In this document: positions 1 through 5,252 of the stretch, piece after piece
How the letters are laid out: every line of letters begins with the position of its first letter
How positions within the stretch are numbered: position 1 is the stretch's first letter
Source of the DNA: Methanimicrococcus sp.
GTDB lineage: Archaea > Halobacteriota > Methanosarcinia > Methanosarcinales > Methanosarcinaceae
Reading direction: 5' to 3'
NCBI GenBank assembly: GCA_009783635.1
Contig: WRDC01000069.1
Coordinates: 1 to 7,854 of the forward strand
DNA length: 7,854 bases
Made by a program: the position numbers and the translations under genes
Notes under the pieces: generated by a model
Database searches by the model: none
What the model was told of the DNA's origin: nothing
Seen by the model: only the letters and a program-made list of their open reading frames with translations

Positions 1-1001
1 TCAAAATCATCGGCGTACATATTCGTTTCCGTTCTCGGGTAACTCGTTAACCCCGACAGGTACAACTGCTCCGCAATTTCCAATGCTTTTTCCGGGCTGA
101 TATTTAAAAAAGCCGAAGAACGTTTCAAAAATTCTGTTGTATTCAGCGGCACGGGGGGCGCCAGACTTTGTTCTTTGACTGTTTTTTTATGGACAATGCC
201 GGTCTTTTCGCCTTTCAGGCGCGCCATGATTTCATCGGCGGCCGCTTTTTCTTTGATGTTTCCGGCGCGGTGCGTTCCGGTAAAGACAGTGCCGCCGGCA
301 TCAGCGCCGGCATCAAAATCCGCCGTGATTCTCCAAAAATCCTTCGGCTTGAAATCCCGAATGGCTTTCTCCCTTTCATAAACAAAGCCGCAGGTCGGCG
401 TTTGGCAGGGACCGATCGACAAAACGTCCTTCGTAAAAGCCTTTTCGCGAACGGACAATGTGACATAGCGCGTAAAAGCCGCGCCCATTTTCAAATCTAA
501 AATCTGGCGGGTTTCGGCGGCCATTGCCAGATTTGCGTCGGGTTCCCCCGGATGATCGAAAGCCTGTTCGATTTCATTTTTGGAAAACGTTGAATAACGC
601 GCTCTTTTGACGGGCGCGGCTGAAAAACGCTGCGCGATTTCTTTGGCCTCAAATCCGATATTTTCGCCTTCGCGGTCATAGTCGCAGGCCAAAATAATCA
701 TGCTTGCCTCTTTTGCCAGCTTTTCGACAGTGAATGCGAAATTTTCTTTTGTCACAAACTTGACGGGCGCAATGTCCAGCAGTTCTCCCGGGATGACGCC
801 GGTCCAGCTGTTGTATTCGGCGGGAAAATCATAATTCATAATGTGGCCGGCAAGGCCCGTTACCGCCCAATCGTCGCCGCCTCTTTTGAAACGATAAACA
901 GCAATGCCTTCTATCGTTGTCCGCGTGTACTTTCCGCCGCCCAAAATATTCGCGATTTCTTCGGCGGCCTTGTTTTTTTCGGCAAAGGCGACGATTGTCA
1001 T
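1..1001 (-). CDS. topA: DNA topoisomerase I (type IA), N-terminal part, truncated by window edge
   Basis: Type IA topoisomerase, which nicks one DNA strand through a 5'-phosphotyrosine link and relaxes negative supercoils. I translated the minus strand from the ATG at 1001: it stays open for 333 codons to base 1, so the 3' end lies outside. The N-terminal TOPRIM domain runs from about residue 1 to 140; its acidic metal-binding motif CDYDREGE contains D107, D109 and E111. The catalytic tyrosine is Y321 in the motif GLTSYPRTET, so the cleavage domain is reached just before the window ends. The C-terminal domain and any zinc fingers cannot be seen. A run of seven G preceded by A (minus strand, 1017-1010) lies 8 nt before the ATG and is a convincing Shine-Dalgarno site. 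The start is 19 nt after the polB stop on the same strand, which suggests cotranscription. Reverse gyrase is unlikely because no helicase domain precedes TOPRIM. Confidence 0.93.
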   Translation of the reverse strand, partial: MTIVAFAEKNKAAEEIANILGGGKYTRTTIEGIAVYRFKRGGDDWAVTGLAGHIMNYDFPAEYNSWTGVIPGELLDIAPVKFVTKENFAFTVEKLAKEASMIILACDYDREGENIGFEAKEIAQRFSAAPVKRARYSTFSKNEIEQAFDHPGEPDANLAMAAETRQILDLKMGAAFTRYVTLSVREKAFTKDVLSIGPCQTPTCGFVYEREKAIRDFKPKDFWRITADFDAGADAGGTVFTGTHRAGNIKEKAAADEIMARLKGEKTGIVHKKTVKEQSLAPPVPLNTTEFLKRSSAFLNISPEKALEIAEQLYLSGLTSYPRTETNMYADDF

Positions 1002-1020
1002 TTTGTTTTCCCCCCCTGTT

Positions 1021-2544
1021 TCAATCTTCCGTATTGTTAAAATCCAGCATTCCCGGCTTCCTCGTTTGTAAATCCACAAACGGCACTTTTGCGGGCGTCG
1101 GCATAATGTTGACTCGTCTCTGGAAATCCGTCTGCGCCTGCCAGGTGCCCGAATTGATCAAGAGAATGTTTTTGTAATGAGTAACGCCAACCGTGTGCAC
1201 GTGCCCGCAGTGGATGATGTCGGGCACTTTATCAATTACCATATAATCTCTTTTTTCCGGTGAAATCATAACGCGGCTGCCGTAAGTTGGCGCAAGGTGG
1301 CGGCGTTTGACCATTTCAATCATGCCGGTGGTCGGCGCCTGATAAGAAACGCCTTTGATTGACGCGACCATATCGTCCATGGAACAGCCGTGATAAATCT
1401 CAACGTTGACGCCGTCCAACGAAACCAAGGCCGGGTTGCCGACAAAGGTGACATTTTCCGGAAACATTTCCTGAATTTTCGGCTCAAACGTTGTCTGCGG
1501 CTCGGCACGGCGGACGGCGTCGTGGTTGCCGGGGGCAATGACGATATGAATGTTTTTCGGAATTCTGTGGAAGTATTCGGCAACCGCTCTGTATTGATCA
1601 TAAATTTCAGAGATTTCCAAATTCTCTTCCTGTCCCGGATAAACGCCGATACCGTCTACGATATCGCCGGCAACAATAAGGTAGCGCACTTCCGATGCAA
1701 TTTTCTGAAGCTGCGTGTTGTCGCTTTTGCCGTTTAAAAAATCCATAAACGTTTCCCATTCACGTTTCATGAATTCCTTGCTGCCGACATGAATGTCTGA
1801 AATAAATAATATATAGCCTTCCGATTTCAGCCGCCCTGAAATGTAACTGTTCGGAACGTCCGGCTGTATGATTTTCGAAGCCATTAAAATCGTGCCGTCC
1901 GATGCCATCGTTCCGGAAACGCCGATGATTTCATCCAAAACGAGCCCTTCCGCCGTTTCAATCAAACCGGTTTCACCCCTGTTAATGAATACGGGAAAAA
2001 TCCCGGTCGGGTCTTCCAGAGCCAAAACAATGTGCTGGTTATTCGTGGTGCTTTTGTCAGAGACCATCCCGATAATCGACACTTCGGAATTTCCGCCTCC
2101 CGCCAGCGGCTTGACGTATCTTCCCTTCATGAGACTTTCAATCGGCCGCGCGCTGACGCGGGGCCTAATCATTTCACTGATCCGCGCGTAGCGGTCCCGG
2201 AAATATTGGACATATTGCTGATATTCACCGATGCTTGCTGTTTTATCGGAAACGTCTTCCAAAACCTGTACCGGATTGCTTTCAAACGGATATTTCGCAA
2301 AATACCCGTTCGCTTCCCGCGTTTCTTTGATGTCAGCGGATCCGCCCATATGGCTTTTTTCCAGTTCCGAGACACGAACGGTTAAATGACCGGGTTCGAT
2401 GACAAAGACAGAGGCGTCGATTTTGGAAAACAAATCCGGCAGTATGTCTTCTGACAGGCTGCAGGACATCAGATATGAAACCGCCTCTTTATTGATCATA
2501 AATCCGGCTTCCGATGCTTTTTCCAAAATGACCGTTTCATCCAT
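1021..2544 (-). CDS. polB: DNA polymerase II (family D) small subunit DP1, proofreading exonuclease subunit
   Basis: Small subunit of the archaeal replicative polymerase PolD; its partner is the large catalytic subunit DP2, not in this window. At 507 residues it is a normal length for DP1. Residues 1-130 form the variable N-terminal region, and about 150-230 look like the OB-fold (VSIIGMVSDK, then LALEDPTGIFPVF). From 245 a calcineurin/Mre11-like phosphoesterase domain shows all its metal-binding motifs: SDIHVGS (D250, H252), GDIVDG (D294, D297), GNHD (N340, H341, D342), YHG (H385) and GHVH (H448, H450). In this family these give 3'-5' exonuclease activity, and since all are intact the enzyme should be active, unlike the degenerate eukaryotic B subunits. 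The start at 2544 has only a weak purine-rich stretch (GAGAGAT) upstream. The gene leads the probable polB-topA operon and is divergent from the signal peptidase gene. Confidence 0.95.
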   Translation of the reverse strand: MDETVILEKASEAGFMINKEAVSYLMSCSLSEDILPDLFSKIDASVFVIEPGHLTVRVSELEKSHMGGSADIKETREANGYFAKYPFESNPVQVLEDVSDKTASIGEYQQYVQYFRDRYARISEMIRPRVSARPIESLMKGRYVKPLAGGGNSEVSIIGMVSDKSTTNNQHIVLALEDPTGIFPVFINRGETGLIETAEGLVLDEIIGVSGTMASDGTILMASKIIQPDVPNSYISGRLKSEGYILFISDIHVGSKEFMKREWETFMDFLNGKSDNTQLQKIASEVRYLIVAGDIVDGIGVYPGQEENLEISEIYDQYRAVAEYFHRIPKNIHIVIAPGNHDAVRRAEPQTTFEPKIQEMFPENVTFVGNPALVSLDGVNVEIYHGCSMDDMVASIKGVSYQAPTTGMIEMVKRRHLAPTYGSRVMISPEKRDYMVIDKVPDIIHCGHVHTVGVTHYKNILLINSGTWQAQTDFQRRVNIMPTPAKVPFVDLQTRKPGMLDFNNTED

Positions 2545-2667
2545 CTCGTTTATCTCTCGTTTTGTTTTTTCAGAATTGAATGATAACAGAATACTTTGAT
2601 TCCTTTTAATTGTTTTTCAATCAATCTCCCGCCGTATTTCCCTCTCTTTCTCGCCGTCTCTCCCGTT

Positions 2668-2714
2668 TTGAACCTTTTATGAGCCTTTTGTTGAGCCTTT
2701 TATTGATCCTTTTA
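2668..2714. repeat. Degenerate 11-12 nt tandem array, unit TTGARCCTTTTA
   Basis: Four adjacent units: TTGAACCTTTTA (2668-2679), TGAGCCTTTTG (2680-2690), TTGAGCCTTTTA (2691-2702) and TTGATCCTTTTA (2703-2714). A fifth, separate copy with one inserted T, TTGATTCCTTTTA, lies at 2596-2608. On the minus strand the unit reads TAAAAGGNTCAA. The array lies between two divergent promoters, roughly 45 nt upstream of the signal peptidase TATA box. It could be a regulator-binding array or a product of short-unit slippage; the sequence does not decide which. Confidence 0.7.
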
Positions 2715-2759
2715 TTTTCATTTATGAGAAGCGCCTCATTTTTAAAAAGCGGACGAATG

Positions 2760-2767
2760 TTTATAAA
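2760..2767 (+). promoter_or_regulatory. Probable archaeal TATA box for the signal peptidase gene
   Basis: TTTATAAA matches the archaeal TATA-box consensus and stands out from the preceding GC-containing segment. Transcription would start about 25 nt downstream, near 2787-2790, leaving a leader of roughly 60 nt before the ATG at 2850. No clear BRE was identified. Confidence 0.5.
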
Positions 2768-2849
2768 CAAGGAAATCAATTAATCTGAAAAGTTAGGAAC
2801 TGTAATCTAATGTTTTTTTCAATTTTTTCAGTCAATGAGGTTTTCGATT

Positions 2850-3389
2850 ATGTTGGATGATGACCAAGTAAAGGGTTTGCTAAAAGACGTCGCGATGGTT
2901 ATCGGAATCGTTGTTGCGTTCTTAATTTTATGCCAGCTTTTTTTCGGCCTTTGGACGCCGATGTATGTTGTTTCTTCGGGAAGCATGGAACCGAATATGA
3001 ATGTCGGCGACATTGTTTTTGTGAAAAATATTAATCGGACGACTGTCATTACCCAAGAAGACACCCTCGCCTCCGGCAGTTCCCGTCTCAAATTCAACGG
3101 CCCCGGCGATGTGATTCTTTACAAGCCTCACGGCAACAGCCAATATGTTCCAATCATCCATCGCGCTATGTATTACGTTGAGGAAGGCGAGCCGATGTGG
3201 GAAGGCGGGCCGCCCGCGCCGCATTCGGGTTATATCACCAAAGGCGACAATAAAATCACCAACACTATGCTGGATCAGCAAACCACAATCAGCGCGCATC
3301 AGCCGATTAAAGAAGAATGGATCATCGGCGTCGCCCAATTCAAGATCCCGTACCTCGGTAAGATCAGGCTTTTGTTTTCGGGCCGGTAA
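2850..3389 (+). CDS. Archaeal signal peptidase I (Sec11/ER type, family S26)
   Basis: Membrane endopeptidase that removes signal peptides from exported preproteins at the outer face of the cell membrane. Residues are numbered here from the longer possible start at 2835 (184 aa). One N-terminal transmembrane segment spans about residues 17-40. It is followed by the nucleophile motif SSGSMEP with Ser50, then a short loop and box PIIHR with His109, which replaces the bacterial general-base lysine. Asp138 lies in TKGDNKIT. These features define the archaeal/eukaryotic subtype. No second membrane segment follows, so it has a single anchor. Start choice: the ATG at 2835 has no Shine-Dalgarno site upstream, whereas the ATG at 2850 has GAGGT at 2837-2841, 8 nt away, giving 179 residues. 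It is divergent from polB; a terminator-like hairpin separates it from pan, so it probably has its own transcript. Confidence 0.93.
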   Translation: MLDDDQVKGLLKDVAMVIGIVVAFLILCQLFFGLWTPMYVVSSGSMEPNMNVGDIVFVKNINRTTVITQEDTLASGSSRLKFNGPGDVILYKPHGNSQYVPIIHRAMYYVEEGEPMWEGGPPAPHSGYITKGDNKITNTMLDQQTTISAHQPIKEEWIIGVAQFKIPYLGKIRLLFSGR

Positions 3390-3419
3390 GGCCCGCTGCC
3401 TCTTTTCGTCTTCGGCCCC

Positions 3420-3466
3420 GGCCGTGATTAAAAAATTACGGCCTTTGACTTTCAAAACCTTTTTTT
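3420..3466 (+). terminator. Stem-loop plus oligo-T after the signal peptidase gene
   Basis: The arms 3420-3429 (GGCCGTGATT) and 3434-3443 (AATTACGGCC) pair over 10 positions, with one G-U wobble in RNA, around an AAAA loop. A run of seven T follows at 3460-3466. The hairpin begins 30 nt after the stop codon. Archaeal termination depends mainly on oligo-T, so the T run may be the working part. Confidence 0.6.
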
Positions 3467-3503
3467 CCTTTTAATTTTATTTTTAATTTTATTAATCTTT
3501 ATA

Positions 3504-3566
3504 GGGCTGGTTAGGGGCCGATTAGGGCCAATTAGTGCCGGTTAGGGGCCGATTCGGGACCGATTA
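3504..3566. repeat. Degenerate 10-11 nt tandem array, unit GGGCCGATTA, upstream of pan
   Basis: Six consecutive units: GGGCTGGTTA, GGGGCCGATTA, GGGCCAATTA, GTGCCGGTTA, GGGGCCGATTC and GGGACCGATTA. It is a GC-rich island in otherwise very A/T-rich DNA; the 35 nt before it contain two copies of TTTTAATTTTA with a 12-nt period (3469-3491). The last unit runs into the TTATATT element that may be the pan TATA box. This places the array where an archaeal activator or BRE-region factor would bind. Confidence 0.75.
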
Positions 3567-3570
3567 TATT
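3564..3570 (+). promoter_or_regulatory. Possible TATA box for pan
   Basis: TTATATT, 49 nt before the pan ATG, would give a start near 3590-3595 and a leader of about 25-30 nt that still includes the ribosome binding site. A second, weaker candidate (TTTATAG at 3498-3504) lies before the tandem array; if that one is used, the array would be transcribed. Confidence 0.4.
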
Positions 3571-3618
3571 CATTGTTATAGAAACTATTATTAAGTCAAA
3601 AACAATCAAGGATACATT

Positions 3619-4896
3619 ATGTCAGAAAACGATTTTGAAAATTTAAATCAAACAGCGATTGAGAAAACCGCCGTCTATGAGTCTTCTTTGGACCCGGCGC
3701 ATCTGGCTGTGGAAAATGAAGAGTTGCACGAAAAAATCAAAAGATTGATGGAGGAAGTTTCTGCGGTTCAGATCGAAAACGGTGAACTGAAAGCCAATGT
3801 CTTGAAAATGACACAGATTGTGGAAGACCACCGCTGGGAAATCCGCCGTCTCAAAAATCAAGTTGAAGATTTAACGAAGACACCGTATTTCATTGCGACC
3901 GTGATGGAAATTTTTGATGAGGAAGTGCTGATCAAGCTTCACGGCAACAATCAGGAAATTTTAACGCACCGCGCGCCCGACTTCGAAGAAGATCTCGACC
4001 CCGGTATGCGGGTCGCTGTCAACGGCGCCGCTTATGTTATTATGGACATTCTCAGCCAATCGACCGATGTCCGCGCTCAGGTGATGGAACTCATCCAGTC
4101 CCCCGATATCAGTTATGACCAAATCGGCGGCCTGAGCGATGTCATTTTGGAAGTTATTGAAACGGTCGAACTGCCGCTGACACACCCCGAACTCTTTGAA
4201 AAGATCGGCATTGAGCCGCCGTCCGGCGTTCTGCTTTACGGCAGTCCGGGTACCGGAAAAACACTGATCGCAAAGGCTGTGGCGACACAGGCGAATGCAA
4301 CATTTATCCGTATGTCCGGCTCCGACCTTGTTCAAAAATTCGTCGGCGAAGGCGCCCGTTTGGTGAAGGATATTTTTTCCATGGCCCGCTCTAAGGCACC
4401 GGCGATTCTTTTCATTGATGAAATTGACGCTGTCGGCGGTACCAGAACTTTTGACGGTACCAGCGGCTCGGCCGAGGTCAACAGGACCATGCTTCAGCTG
4501 CTTGCCGAAATGGACGGCTTTGACGGCCGCGGCGACGTGAAGATTATGGCGGCCACCAACAGAAAAGATCTGCTTGACCCCGCGCTTCTTCGCCCGGGAC
4601 GCTTTGACCGCGCAATCGAAGTGCCGATGCCGGATGAAACCGCGAGACTTGACATTTTAAGGATCCACACCGCGAAAATGAATTTGGACGCTTCCGTTGA
4701 TTTGGCCAAGCTTGCCCGGGAAACGGTCAAATTCAGCGGCGCTGATTTGAACGCCGTTGCCCGCGAAGCCGGCATTTTTGTTTTAAGAAGACGCGGCAGC
4801 GTCATTACAATGCAGGACATGACCGACGCTGTCAAGAAAGTCCGAAGAAGCGAAGAAAACAACCGTCTCGCCGTGCCGAATGAGATGTTCGCTTAA
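3619..4896 (+). CDS. pan: Proteasome-activating nucleotidase (PAN), AAA+ unfoldase
   Basis: Hexameric cytoplasmic ATPase that unfolds proteins and feeds them into the archaeal 20S proteasome; homologous to the eukaryotic Rpt1-6 ring. The 425 residues are a typical length. An N-terminal coiled coil covers about 30-86, the conserved linker proline is P89, and the OB ring domain follows at about 90-150. The AAA+ module shows Walker A GSPGTGKT (208-215, K214), pore loop KFVG (F241), Walker B LFIDEID (D267, E268), sensor-1 N314 and arginine fingers R325 and R328 in LLRPGRFDR. The C-terminus ends M-F-A, where the HbYX motif that docks into the 20S ring normally has tyrosine. AAGGA at 3608-3612, 6 nt before the ATG, supports the start. 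Cdc48/VCP is excluded because there is only one AAA+ domain, and FtsH because there is no membrane segment or zinc-protease domain. Confidence 0.96.
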   Translation: MSENDFENLNQTAIEKTAVYESSLDPAHLAVENEELHEKIKRLMEEVSAVQIENGELKANVLKMTQIVEDHRWEIRRLKNQVEDLTKTPYFIATVMEIFDEEVLIKLHGNNQEILTHRAPDFEEDLDPGMRVAVNGAAYVIMDILSQSTDVRAQVMELIQSPDISYDQIGGLSDVILEVIETVELPLTHPELFEKIGIEPPSGVLLYGSPGTGKTLIAKAVATQANATFIRMSGSDLVQKFVGEGARLVKDIFSMARSKAPAILFIDEIDAVGGTRTFDGTSGSAEVNRTMLQLLAEMDGFDGRGDVKIMAATNRKDLLDPALLRPGRFDRAIEVPMPDETARLDILRIHTAKMNLDASVDLAKLARETVKFSGADLNAVAREAGIFVLRRRGSVITMQDMTDAVKKVRRSEENNRLAVPNEMFA

Positions 4897-4908
4897 TTCT
4901 GAAAAGTC

Positions 4909-4941
4909 GAGAACTGAAGAAGTTCTCAAAATTATTTTTTT
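4909..4941 (+). terminator. Intrinsic-type terminator after pan
   Basis: A perfect 7-bp stem, GAGAACT (4909-4915) with AGTTCTC (4921-4927), closes a 5-nt GAAGA loop and is followed by an A/T segment ending in seven T (4935-4941). It lies 12 nt after the pan stop and separates pan from the surface-protein gene. Confidence 0.65.
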
Positions 4942-4995
4942 GCGTATCGGCCGGCATTTGTTTTTGATCCGTCTCTCAAGACGAATTTTCACATA

Positions 4996-5059
4996 TTTAT
5001 AAAAATAATATGTTTACAAATCAAAAACATTTTTATAGTTCATCAACGTATAATATATT
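4996..5059 (+). promoter_or_regulatory. Candidate promoter zone of the surface-protein gene
   Basis: Two archaeal TATA-like elements are visible: TTTATAAAA (4996-5004) and TATAATATATT (5049-5059). The second would start transcription near 5080, giving a leader of about 170 nt to the ATG at 5253. A perfect 9-nt inverted repeat, TATAAAAAT (4998-5006) and ATTTTTATA (5029-5037), places TATA-like elements in opposite orientations 22 nt apart. Which element is used cannot be told from sequence. Confidence 0.4.
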
Positions 5060-5096
5060 TTTTAACCTTCATATGAGTGCATGAAGAGAAAGGATG

Positions 5097-5211
5097 AAAA
5101 AAAGAATACAAAACGAACAAAAACAGAAAAAACGAAACAAAAACGGAAAAAACGGAGAAAAAACGGAAAAAACGGATAAAAACGGATAAAAACGGATAAA
5201 AATGAATGAAA
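5097..5211 (+). repeat. A-rich degenerate tandem array in the leader, core unit AAAAACGGAT
   Basis: About eleven units of 8-12 nt built on A4-6 followed by ACGG, ACGA or ACAG. They become more regular toward the 3' side and end in three near-exact 10-nt copies of AAAAACGGAT around 5172-5201, followed by a variant AAAAATGAATG. The top strand has no T from 5108 to 5176. The three exact copies put TAA at 5177, 5187 and 5197, one in each frame. The ATG at 5202 arises inside the variant unit. Transcribed, this would be an unstructured A-rich leader. Confidence 0.8.
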
Positions 5212-5252
5212 AAAGTAAAAATGACCATACCACAAAAAAAGGAACAAAAAAC

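Larger units (their letters stand above)
2545..2849. other. Divergent intergenic region between polB and the signal peptidase gene
   Basis: About 300 nt with no convincing gene. From the polB side it holds an A/T-rich stretch with a possible minus-strand TATA-like element (AATTAAAAGG around 2602-2611). Next come a strand-asymmetric pyrimidine-rich run (about 2625-2665), a short tandem array (2668-2714), and the TATA box and leader of the signal peptidase gene. Transcription presumably starts in both directions from here. No tRNA-like or riboswitch-like fold was recognised by eye. Confidence 0.6.
4897..5252 (+). other. Long intergenic/leader region between pan and the surface-protein gene
   Basis: A 356-nt stretch with no supported gene. 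In order it contains the pan terminator hairpin (4909-4941), an unremarkable segment (4942-4990), an A/T-rich promoter zone with several TATA-like elements (4996-5063), and then the A-rich tandem array. Two very short, Lys/Arg-rich reading frames start in the leader: ATG at 5081 to TAA at 5177-5179 (32 codons), and ATG at 5094 to TAA at 5187-5189 (31 codons). They follow from the repeat composition and have no well-spaced ribosome binding site, so they are not called as genes. Confidence 0.6.

Noticed and set aside
168..500. 110-residue plus-strand reading frame
   Set aside because: It lies opposite topA, whose frame carries clear TOPRIM and active-site motifs; this is a shadow frame.
1320..1737. 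Open frames on both strands inside polB
   Set aside because: They overlap the phosphoesterase core of DP1 in other frames, have no known motifs and no own ribosome binding sites.
2724..2739. ATGAG/CTCAT inverted repeat upstream of the signal peptidase gene
   Set aside because: Only a 5-bp stem with a 6-nt loop in A/T-rich DNA; no support for a regulatory site.
2928..3455. 175-residue minus-strand frame opposite the signal peptidase gene
   Set aside because: The plus frame holds all S26 catalytic motifs; the minus frame has no family features and reads through the terminator region.
3961..4862. Minus-strand frames opposite pan
   Set aside because: They are shadows of a fully conserved AAA+ protein with intact motifs.
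5081..5189. Two 31-32 codon Lys/Arg-rich upstream frames
   Set aside because: Their content follows from the array, and neither has a well-spaced ribosome binding site. Noted as a possible leader effect, not called as genes.
5097..5211. CRISPR array
   Set aside because: The units are 8-12 nt, contiguous, degenerate and without spacers, which does not fit a CRISPR array.
5043..5247. Two minus-strand 61-residue Phe-rich hydrophobic peptides resembling membrane toxins
   Set aside because: The Phe/Ser/Val pattern is exactly the reverse reading of the A-rich tandem array, appears in more than one frame, and lacks a start context. I take it as a composition artefact.
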